The position numbers and the translations under genes were made by a program. Below are positions 57,915 to 64,000 of a DNA stretch of 64,000 nt, piece after piece. Location of the stretch: positions 9,362,001 to 9,426,000 of the forward strand of contig NZ_CP080647.1 of the NCBI RefSeq assembly GCF_019599145.1, read 5' to 3'. The first letter of the stretch is position 1, and the number at the start of each line of letters is the position of its first letter. This stretch comes from Streptomyces akebiae. GTDB taxonomy: Bacteria > Actinomycetota > Actinomycetes > Streptomycetales > Streptomycetaceae. Under the pieces are notes generated by a model, which saw only the letters and a list, made by a program, of their open reading frames with translations, did not search any database and was not told the DNA's origin.

Positions 57915-59003
57915 TCACTCCGCCCGGACCGAGCGGTGGTACTGCTCCGGAACGCGCACCTCGCCCCCGAGCTCACGGGCGGCCTGTCGGGCCCAGGAGG
58001 GGCTGCGGAGCAGTTCCCGGCCGAGCAGGACCGCGTCGGCCTCGCCGTTGGCGAGGATCTTCTCCGCCTGTTCGGCCTCCGTGATCAGGCCGACCGCGGC
58101 GACGGGCAGCGCGCTCTCGTTCCTGACCCGGGCGGCGAAGGGCACCTGGTAGCCGGGGCCGACGGGGATGTGGACCCCGGAGGCGTTGCCGCCCGTGGAG
58201 ACGTCCAGCAGGTCCACGCCGTGCGCCTTCAGCTCGGCGGCCAGTCGGACCGTGTCGTCGGCCGTCCAGCCGCCCTGCTCCAGCCATTCGGTGGCGGACA
58301 CCCGGAAGAACAGCGGTTTGTCCGCCGGCCACACCTCCCGTACCGCGTCGACGACTTCGAGCGCGAAACGGATCCGGTTCTCGTACGAGCCGCCGTAGGA
58401 GTCGGTGCGACGGTTGGAGTGCGGGGAGAGGAACTCGTTGATGAGATAGCCGTGGGCGCCGTGGATCTCGACGACCTCGAACCCGGCGGCCAGTGCCCGT
58501 CGGGCCGCCTCCGCGAACTGTCCGACGACCTGGTGGATCTGATCGACCGTCAACTCCTCGGGCACCGGGTGCCGTTCGTCGAAGGCCAGCGCGCTGGGCG
58601 CGACCGGCTGCCAGCCGTGCGCGTCCGCGCCGACCGGCGCCCCGCCCCGCCAGGGCTGATCGGTCGAGGCCTTGCGCCCTGCGTGCGCGAGCTGCACGGC
58701 CGGCACCGTCCCCTGCCCCTTCAGGAACCCGGTGATCCGGCGGAACGCCTCGACCTGGGTGTCGTTCCAGAGGCCGAGGTCGTACGGCGAGATGCGGCCC
58801 TCCGGGGACACGGCGGTCGCCTCGACGATGATCAGGCCGGTGCCGCCGGTGGCGCGCGCCGCGTAGTGCGCGAAGTGCCAGTCGTTCGGGGCGCCCGCCC
58901 CGGGGCCCTCCGGCGCGGCCGAGTACTGGCACATCGGGGGCATCCACACCCGGTTCGGGATGGTCAGTTCACGCAGGCGGTAGGGCTCGAAGAGCGCGCT
59001 CAC
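57915..59003 (-). CDS. old yellow enzyme-type NADH:flavin oxidoreductase (YqjM-like)
   Basis: A 362-residue FMN-dependent ene-reductase. RVWMPPMCQYSA carries the YqjM-type cysteine, VQLAHAGRKAS the FMN/substrate region, and FEVVEIHGAHGYLINEFLSPHSN the His pair; GLITEAEQAEKIL and ADAVLLGRELLRSP bind the FMN phosphate. Such enzymes reduce alpha,beta-unsaturated carbonyls and nitro compounds. GTG 59003 follows TTGGAG; the upstream GTG 59021 is less well placed. It is divergent from the ArsR-family gene, and two dyads in the gap suggest thiol- or electrophile-responsive control. Confidence 0.92.
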   Translation of the reverse strand: MSALFEPYRLRELTIPNRVWMPPMCQYSAAPEGPGAGAPNDWHFAHYAARATGGTGLIIVEATAVSPEGRISPYDLGLWNDTQVEAFRRITGFLKGQGTVPAVQLAHAGRKASTDQPWRGGAPVGADAHGWQPVAPSALAFDERHPVPEELTVDQIHQVVGQFAEAARRALAAGFEVVEIHGAHGYLINEFLSPHSNRRTDSYGGSYENRIRFALEVVDAVREVWPADKPLFFRVSATEWLEQGGWTADDTVRLAAELKAHGVDLLDVSTGGNASGVHIPVGPGYQVPFAARVRNESALPVAAVGLITEAEQAEKILANGEADAVLLGRELLRSPSWARQAARELGGEVRVPEQYHRSVRAE

Positions 59004-59056
59004 GGCGACTCCAATCGTCACGGGATGCCGTCACGGGACGGACGGTGGACAGCTCG

Positions 59057-59106
59057 TACGATAGGCATCGTAGTACGGCAGATGTCAAACTACGAAGCGT
59101 CTCGTA
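59057..59106. promoter_or_regulatory. two dyads between OYE and ArsR genes, probable operators
   Basis: TACGAT-AGGC-ATCGTA (59057-59072) and TACGA-N6-TCGTA (59091-59106) share the TACGA half-site. They lie in the divergent region and are probable binding sites for the ArsR-type protein encoded at 59147. Confidence 0.65.
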
Positions 59107-59146
59107 CAATGGATTTCCCTTGAAGGCCCGACGCAGTGGAGCCGCC

Positions 59147-59500
59147 GTGACCTCGCCCGCCGTCAGCAGTCGCGACCTCCCGCACCCGGCACGTGAGGAG
59201 ATCCGGCTGGAGGCCGTGCTGCACGCGCTCTCCGACCCCATGCGGCTGCGCATCGTGCGCGAGCTCGCCTCCGACGGCGACGAGCTCTCCTGCTCGTACT
59301 TCGACCTGCCGGTCACCAAGTCCACGTCCACCCACCATTTCCGGGTGCTGCGCGAGAGCGGGGTGGTCCGGCAGGTCTACCGGGGCACGGCCAAGATGAA
59401 CGGTCTGCGCCGGGACGACCTAGACGGCCTTTTCCCGGGGCTCCTCGACACCCTCGTCGACGCCGCCGCCCGGGAGGCCGCCCGCCTCGGTGCCGGCTGA
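59147..59500 (+). CDS. ArsR-family winged-helix regulator
   Basis: A 117-residue regulator. RLEAVLHALSDPMRLRIVRE starts the winged helix, KSTSTHHFRVLRESGVV is the recognition helix, and VYRGTAKMNGLRRDDLDGLFPG the wing and dimer helix. It has a single cysteine (SCSYFDLPV) and no ELCVC metal-binding motif, so it probably senses something other than arsenic, perhaps electrophiles. GTG 59147 has GGAG at 5 nt; TTG 59120 in the same frame is possible. Its 3' end overlaps the convergent permease gene by 81 bp. Confidence 0.87.
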   Translation: MTSPAVSSRDLPHPAREEIRLEAVLHALSDPMRLRIVRELASDGDELSCSYFDLPVTKSTSTHHFRVLRESGVVRQVYRGTAKMNGLRRDDLDGLFPGLLDTLVDAAAREAARLGAG

Positions 59501-60808
59501 ACCGGCCCTCGCCGGACGGTGGTTGAAGAGCAGGTTCAGTGCGATCGCCGTCAGACAGCCGGCGCTGATACCGCTGTTCATCACCGTCCGGAACCACTCC
59601 GGGAACTCCGCGTAGACCGTCGGCACCCCGACCGGCAGCAGTCCCACGGCCACCGAGACGGCCACGACCGTCAGGTTGTCGTTGCCCCTGAACTCCACCC
59701 GGGCGAGGGTGCGCAGACCACTCGCGGCGACCGTGCCGAACATGACCAGGCCCGCACCGCCGAGCACCGGCGCCGGGATCGCGGCCACCACGGCGCCGAG
59801 CTTCGGCAGCAGACCGAGCAGGACGAGGATCCCGCCCGCCGCCGCGACGACCCAGCGGCTGCGCACCCGGGTCATCCCGACCAGGCCGACGTTCTGCGCG
59901 TACGCCGTGTACGGGAAGGTGTTGAAGACACCGCCGAGGACCGTGGAGAAGCCGTCCGCGCGGAGCCCGTCGGCGAGGGAGCGGGGCTCGACCTCGCGGC
60001 CGGTCAGCTCGCCCACCGCGATCAGGTCCCCGGTGGTCTCGGTCATCGTCACCAGCGCCACCACCAGCATGGACAGGATCGCTGAGAGGTGGAACGCGGG
60101 CGCCCCGAAGTGGAACGGCGTGCTGACGCCGAGCCAGTCGGCGTCCCGCACCGCGCCGAAGTCCGTGAACCCCAGCGGGACGGCGACCGCGAGCCCCACG
60201 GCGATGCCGATCAGCACCGCGATCCGGCTGAGGAACACCGGAGCGAAACGCTGCACGCCGACCACGACGAGCAGCACGAACGCCGCCAGGGCGAGATTCC
60301 CGGGCGCGCCGAAGTCCGCCGCGCCGACACCGCCGGCCGCCCAGTTGCCGGCCACCGGCAGGAGGGAGAGGCCGATGATCAGGATGACGGTGCCGGTGAC
60401 GAGCGGAGGAAAGAAGCGGAGGAGTCTCCCGAACACCGGGGCCAGCAGCATGATCGCCAGGCCGGCCACGATCACCGAGCCGTAGATCGCGGGAAGGCCG
60501 CCGCCCTCCGTCCCGATCAGCACCATGGGGGAGACGGCGGCGAACGTACAGCCCTGCATGATCGGGAGCCGGACGCCGAAGCGCCATACACCGACGCACT
60601 GGATCAGGGTCGCGATGCCGCACACGAGCAGGTCGGCGGTTATCAGATAGGCCAGGTCCGCGGGTGGCAGGCGCAGGGCGCCGCCGACGATGAGGGGGAC
60701 GGCGACCGCGCCCGCGTACATGGCGAGGACGTGCTGGAGGCCGAAGGCGAGGAGGTGACGGGTGGGGGGTACGTCGTCCACGGGGTGGGTGGGGGTGGTG
60801 GATGCCAT
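59420..60808 (-). CDS. NCS2 family purine (xanthine/uric acid) permease
   Basis: A 462-residue membrane protein of the nucleobase:cation symporter-2 family with about 14 helices. FGLQHVLAMYAGAVAVPLIVGGAL carries the helix-1 Q-H motif. TMTETTGDLIAVGELTGREV is the helix-8 substrate region with conserved glutamate, and GVFNTFPYTAYAQNVGLVGMT is the helix-10 motif. Bacterial members move xanthine or urate. The hydrophilic C-terminal tail (about 435-462) is encoded antisense to the end of the ArsR gene. ATG 60808. It follows the FprA-like gene in the same direction after a 109-bp gap. Confidence 0.9.
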   Translation of the reverse strand: MASTTPTHPVDDVPPTRHLLAFGLQHVLAMYAGAVAVPLIVGGALRLPPADLAYLITADLLVCGIATLIQCVGVWRFGVRLPIMQGCTFAAVSPMVLIGTEGGGLPAIYGSVIVAGLAIMLLAPVFGRLLRFFPPLVTGTVILIIGLSLLPVAGNWAAGGVGAADFGAPGNLALAAFVLLVVVGVQRFAPVFLSRIAVLIGIAVGLAVAVPLGFTDFGAVRDADWLGVSTPFHFGAPAFHLSAILSMLVVALVTMTETTGDLIAVGELTGREVEPRSLADGLRADGFSTVLGGVFNTFPYTAYAQNVGLVGMTRVRSRWVVAAAGGILVLLGLLPKLGAVVAAIPAPVLGGAGLVMFGTVAASGLRTLARVEFRGNDNLTVVAVSVAVGLLPVGVPTVYAEFPEWFRTVMNSGISAGCLTAIALNLLFNHRPARAGSAGTEAGGLPGGGVDEGVEEPREKAV

Positions 60809-60917
60809 GGGCGAGACCCTAGAGGGCTTGAACAGTTTGTTGATTTCAGGGGTGTTGCCTGTATGAGAGACAGGCGCGGGCCGACGGGGATCGATCGCGC
60901 GGTGCCCCGCGAATCGC

Positions 60918-62270
60918 CTAAGGGGCGGCGTCCTGGTGTGCGGCGGTCATGAGGGACTGCCAGTCCGGGAGTTTGACCACGCCTCTGCCCAGGGACGCGC
61001 CCAGGGCCGCCTCGGCCCTCTCGATCGCCTCCCAGCCGGACCATTCGATCGGTGTGCAGCCCTGCGCGCGCAGGGCTCTCGCCGGATCGTCCTGGAGGCT
61101 TCTCCTCGCCAGCCGCGGCGCGTCCTGCAGCAGTGAGGTGGCCGTCTCCTTGGCGCAGGGGCGGTTGGTGCCGATCACTCCGGTCGGGCCGCGCTTGATC
61201 CAGCCGGCCACGTACTCGCCCGGCGAGGGCACACCGTCACGGAGCACGCGTCCGGCCGTGTGCGGGACCGTGCCGTGGGCCGGGTCGAAGGGGAGGCCGT
61301 CGACCGGGACGCCTCGGTAGCCGACGGAGCGGAGGACCAGTTGGGCCTCGATCTCCTCGTACTGCCCGGTGCCGCTCACCCCGCCGTGGCCGTCGGGCTC
61401 CGTGCGCTCCAGACGTACTCCGCGGACGCGGTCGCCGTCGGCGTCGGCGAGGAGCTCGACGGGGCGCAGGAAGAAGCGCAGCCGGATACGGTGACGGCCG
61501 GCCGGTGCGGGCGCGGTGGCCCAGCCGCGCAGGACCTCGACGTTGCGGCGCTGCGCGGCGGGGAGGGACGACGGGTCGACGTACGCCGGATCGAGTTCCA
61601 ACTCGGCGGGATCCACGCTCACGCGCGTGTCCGGGAGGGTGTTCAGCTCGCGCAGCTCCTTGGTGGTGAACCGTGCCTGGGAGGGGCCCCGGCGGCCCAC
61701 CATGTGGACGTGGGTGACGGCGCTGGCGGCGAGGGAGTCCAGGGCTGCCTGCGGCATGTCGGTGGGAGTCAGTTCGCTCGCGCCGCGCGCGAGCATCCGG
61801 GTGACGTCCACCGCGACGTTGCCCACCCCGATGACGACGGCCGCCCGTGCCCCGGCGAGGAAGCCGGCGGTCACCGCGTCCGGATGCGCGCTGTACCAGG
61901 AGACGAACTCGGTCGCCGACCAGCTGCCGCGCAGCTCCTCGCCCGGGATACCGAGCCGTCTGTCACCGGCGGCGCCCACGCAGTACACGACGGCGTGGTA
62001 CAGCTCCCGCAGCCGGGCGACGGGCACCCCGTCCGCGCCCACCCGGACGCCGCCGAGGAACCGCACCCGCTCGTGCTCCAGCACCGTCCGCAGATTGTTC
62101 TGCAGCGACTTGATCTTCTCGTGGTCCGGGGCCACCCCGTAGCGCACCAGGCCGTACGGGCACGGCAGCCGGTCCAGCACGTCGACGAGCACCCCCGGGT
62201 CCTGCTGGACGAGGCTCTGGGCGGTGTAGCACCCGCTCGGCCCCGAACCGACGACGGCGACTCGCAGCAC
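60918..62270 (-). CDS. FprA-like ferredoxin/adrenodoxin-type NADPH reductase
   Basis: A 450-residue FAD enzyme of the adrenodoxin-reductase family. VAVVGSGPSGCYTAQSL is the FAD-binding GxGxxG motif, PCPYGLVRYGVAPDHEKIK a family signature, and VVIGVGNVAVDVTRML the NADPH-binding motif. AGWIKRGPTGVIGTNRPCAKET is the C-terminal FAD-contact region. These enzymes reduce ferredoxins that serve cytochromes P450 or Fe-S assembly. Start GTG 62270. No ferredoxin gene is adjacent. Confidence 0.92.
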   Translation of the reverse strand: MLRVAVVGSGPSGCYTAQSLVQQDPGVLVDVLDRLPCPYGLVRYGVAPDHEKIKSLQNNLRTVLEHERVRFLGGVRVGADGVPVARLRELYHAVVYCVGAAGDRRLGIPGEELRGSWSATEFVSWYSAHPDAVTAGFLAGARAAVVIGVGNVAVDVTRMLARGASELTPTDMPQAALDSLAASAVTHVHMVGRRGPSQARFTTKELRELNTLPDTRVSVDPAELELDPAYVDPSSLPAAQRRNVEVLRGWATAPAPAGRHRIRLRFFLRPVELLADADGDRVRGVRLERTEPDGHGGVSGTGQYEEIEAQLVLRSVGYRGVPVDGLPFDPAHGTVPHTAGRVLRDGVPSPGEYVAGWIKRGPTGVIGTNRPCAKETATSLLQDAPRLARRSLQDDPARALRAQGCTPIEWSGWEAIERAEAALGASLGRGVVKLPDWQSLMTAAHQDAAP

Positions 62271-62443
62271 GGCGGAACTCCTTACGCGAGGAGATTCGCT
62301 GATGCCTCAAGGATCCCACCGTCGGGCTTGCCGGGGGAGGGGTGCGGCGGCGGGGGACGGGGCGCTGCGCCGTCGGGGTGCCGCGTGCCCCCGGTACGCG
62401 TGGCTGTGCGCAGAGAATGTGATCATGCGTTTACGTTGCGTAG

Positions 62444-62974
62444 GTGCTGGAAGCATCCTTTCTCAATCTCTCCGACCGCCACTGGCAGGACGGCGCGGTG
62501 TCCGTGCGGCCCGCGTGGGAAGTGCAGGAGCACGACGGCGCCACGGCCTGGTACAACGCGCGGCTCTCCTTCCCGGACGGTGCCGGGGTCGAGGTCCTCG
62601 CCGTGGTCTGCGAGGGCCGGCTGTCGCTGGAGGACGTGCGCGCGCAGCCGCCGCTGTCCCTGGACGACCTGGCGGAGCTCGCCGACTGGATCGAGGGACC
62701 GCTGTTCGCGGCGTGCGGCACCGTGACCGACCTCGTCGAGGAGGAGCCGTCGGCGACCTCGTCCGGGTCCGGGCGGCGGGCCCGGCCCCCGTGGCCGCGC
62801 GGTGTGGAGGGGCGGCGACTGGTGGCCGAGGAGTATCTCGCGGCGCAGCGGTGCGGCTACGACCCGGTCCTCGCGGTGATGTGCGCGACCGGGCACAGCC
62901 GCCGCAAGGCGCTTCGGCTGATCGCCGGGGCGCGCGACGAGGGCCTCCTCGGCCCCCGTCACGCCCGCCGCTGA
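62444..62974 (+). CDS. DUF6214 family protein
   Basis: A 176-residue soluble protein. RPAWEVQEHDGATAWYNARL and DLAELADWIEGPLFAACG form the first domain. WPRGVEGRRLVAEEYLAAQ and VLAVMCATGHSRRKALRLIAGARDEG form a C-terminal helical, possibly DNA-binding, domain. The pattern matches the Streptomyces DUF6214 family, of unknown function. GTG 62444 lacks a Shine-Dalgarno, and TACGTT (62432-62437) is a possible -10, so the transcript may be leaderless. It is divergent from the reductase gene. Confidence 0.8.
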   Translation: MLEASFLNLSDRHWQDGAVSVRPAWEVQEHDGATAWYNARLSFPDGAGVEVLAVVCEGRLSLEDVRAQPPLSLDDLAELADWIEGPLFAACGTVTDLVEEEPSATSSGSGRRARPPWPRGVEGRRLVAEEYLAAQRCGYDPVLAVMCATGHSRRKALRLIAGARDEGLLGPRHARR

Positions 62975-63120
62975 GCCCTGGGGCCGAGGGTCGGGTGAGG
63001 GGGCCGGGGAGGACGGTCGGCTACCGGGATTCATTCGCGGTGCTCCGGCCTTCAGAATCGGGGGCGAAGCGAATCTGGCGACGGCGACGCGGAGCGTGCG
63101 ACCTTCCTGGTGTGATCGTG

Positions 63121-63540
63121 ATGCAGCTCCGGTACGCGTTCAGGCGCCACCCGGATGCCGGTCAGCGCACCGCGCTGGCCAGAGCGATCCAGGAACCGGG
63201 CCAAGGCCCGCCGCAAGGTCGCCCGCGCCCACGCCGAGGTCACCGACCCCACGCCGTGAGTTCCACCACCGGCTCTCCGCCAGACTGATCTCCGAGAACC
63301 AAGGGATCGCCGTGGAAGACCTGTCGGTGACGGGACCGGCCCGCACCAGGCTGGCCAAGTACGGCCGCACCCTGGTCACGATCGACCGGTTCACGCCGAC
63401 CTCCCGGATCTGTTCCACCTGCGGCGCCGTGGACGGTAGGACCGGGAGTGATCCCGGCGCAGCGCGAAGAAGCAGGAAGCCACGGATTCCCGACCGGAAA
63501 CCGTGCCGCGTAGCAGCACGGCAACCAGTCGAGAAGGCCA
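63121..63540 (+). pseudogene. TnpB (IS200/IS605 OrfB) remnant with deletions
   Basis: ATG 63121 begins MQLRYAFRRHPDAGQRTALA, the N-terminus of IS607/IS605 TnpB proteins. A frame change and a deletion then lead to REFHHRLSARLISENQGIAV and VEDLSVTGPARTRLAKYGR, which lie near the middle of TnpB. TLVTIDRFTPTSRICSTCGA follows, from the zinc-finger region. The RuvC acidic residues are only partly covered and most of the protein is missing. IPDRKPCR, then QPVEKARILGPQ, are the last recognisable parts of such elements. The remnant cannot act as a nuclease. Confidence 0.75.
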
Positions 63541-63544
63541 GAAT

Positions 63545-63564
63545 CCTCGGGCCTCAGCCCGAGG
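63545..63564. mobile_element. right-end hairpin of the IS200/IS605-type element
   Basis: CCTCGGGC and GCCCGAGG form a perfect 8-bp stem around CTCA directly after the TnpB remnant. Subterminal hairpins of this kind mark the right ends of IS200/IS605 elements and the 3' part of omegaRNA. The DUF305 stop codon is only 7 bp away. Confidence 0.65.
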
Positions 63565-63570
63565 TGCAAG

Positions 63571-64000
63571 TCAATGCGTCAGGTCGCGCATCCGGCTGAT
63601 CTCCGTGGTCTGCTGCGCGATCACGTCGTCCGCCATCTCCTCGATCAGGATGTTGTTGCCCTGCGCCTTCACATCCGTGGCCATGGTGACCGCCCCTTCG
63701 TGATGGGTGATCATCAGCTTCAGGAACATCCGGTCGAACTTCTCCCCGTCGAGCGTGCCGAGTTCCTTCAGCTGTGCCGCCGTCGCCATGCCGGGCATCT
63801 GCGCGTGGTCGTGCGAAGTCTCCCGCTCGTCACCGTCGTTGGCCTTCAGCCAGCCCTCCATGGCCTCGATCTCCGGCTTCTGGGCGGCCGAGATGCGTTC
63901 GGCGATCCGCTTCACCTGGGTCGACTTGGCGTGGTCGGGTGCGAGTTCGGTCATCTCCAGGGCCTGGGTGTGGTGCTGGATCATCATGCGCGCGTAGTCG
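63571..64000 (-). CDS. DUF305 family protein, C-terminal part (runs off the right edge)
   Basis: The last 142 codons of a DUF305 gene are visible. The domain has the paired-histidine motifs MMIQHHTQALEM and LMITHHEGAVTMA, with GTLDGEKFDRMFLK before the second. The helical four-bundle fold is related to ferritin-like proteins. Many members are secreted or lipoproteins and sit near copper or metal-response genes, but the N-terminus is outside the window. The C-terminal end (DVIAQQTTEISRMRDLTH) is complete and reaches to 7 bp from the IS hairpin. Confidence 0.9.
   Translation of the reverse strand, partial: DYARMMIQHHTQALEMTELAPDHAKSTQVKRIAERISAAQKPEIEAMEGWLKANDGDERETSHDHAQMPGMATAAQLKELGTLDGEKFDRMFLKLMITHHEGAVTMATDVKAQGNNILIEEMADDVIAQQTTEISRMRDLTH

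Noticed and set aside
1..64000. rRNA or tRNA genes
   Set aside because: No cloverleaf, anticodon arm with CCA-type end, or rRNA signature was recognised on either strand. A tRNAscan-SE run would settle this.

Overview
The window reads as a chromosomal segment of a Streptomyces or close relative. GC content and third-position GC are very high, GTG and TTG starts are frequent, ATGA stop/start overlaps are common, and many families are typical of the genus: Spo0M, DUF6243, DUF6214, a family 2B encapsulin with 2-methylisoborneol synthase, LA-x-TG surface proteins, and CebR-, DasR- and DmdR1-like operators. About 50 intact genes, two genes cut by the window ends and at least six decayed genes are visible. 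The mixture of conserved and decayed loci suggests a chromosome arm or arm/core boundary. No rRNA, tRNA or CRISPR array was seen.

Layout. 1-6.4 kb: a partial gene, a DHA2 drug exporter, then secreted polysaccharide enzymes (GH5-FnIII-CBM2, SGNH esterase-CBM2, PL9 pectate lyase) with LacI-type operators. 6.6-11.8 kb: a repeat element and two tandem pairs of DUF21/CBS (CorC/HlyC) membrane proteins. 11.9-15.3 kb: a small helical protein, Spo0M and a BlaI/M56 pair, with three BlaI-like operators. 15.3-16.6 kb: decayed DNA including a GlsB/YeaQ pseudogene. 16.6-19.2 kb: a secreted PI-PLC-like enzyme and a membrane peptidoglycan-binding protein. 19.2-22.7 kb: a 2-MIB encapsulin operon whose methyltransferase is truncated. 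23.1-25.8 kb: D-glucarate catabolism (gudD, kdgD) with a MITE inserted in frame in kdgD and a scar of a deleted sugar ABC transporter. 25.9-29.1 kb: a fructosamine-kinase-like protein and a large TerD-domain protein. 29.4-33.7 kb: paaABCDE beside a paaK remnant. 33.8-40.3 kb: an iron-regulated haem-acquisition locus (HmuT, HtaA-domain protein, three proteins sharing a cysteine-containing Ig-like domain, two of them with LASTG sorting signals). 40.4-51.2 kb: housekeeping and regulatory genes. 51.4-57.4 kb: a second pectin/hemicellulose locus (PL3, PL1, CE1-CBM2, SGNH esterase). 57.4-64 kb: a Tn3 transposase remnant, OYE and ArsR, NCS2 permease, FprA-like reductase, DUF6214, a TnpB remnant and a partial DUF305 gene.

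How the parts fit. The two carbohydrate loci lie about 49 kb apart and carry related 12-14 bp palindromes (TGGGAGCGCTCCCA and GAAAGCGCTTNC types), so they probably respond to LacI-family sensors of plant-polymer oligosaccharides. Uronic acids from pectin could, after oxidation to aldarates, feed gudD/kdgD, but no uronate dehydrogenase is visible. The paa operon makes the ring-1,2-epoxidase for phenylacetyl-CoA, but the adjacent ligase is destroyed. The haem locus has surface binders and a binding lipoprotein but no visible permease or ATPase. The most unusual features are the encapsulin operon with a broken methyltransferase, the in-frame MITE, the four-copy domain family under iron boxes, and a possible BlaI regulon reaching the CorC genes.
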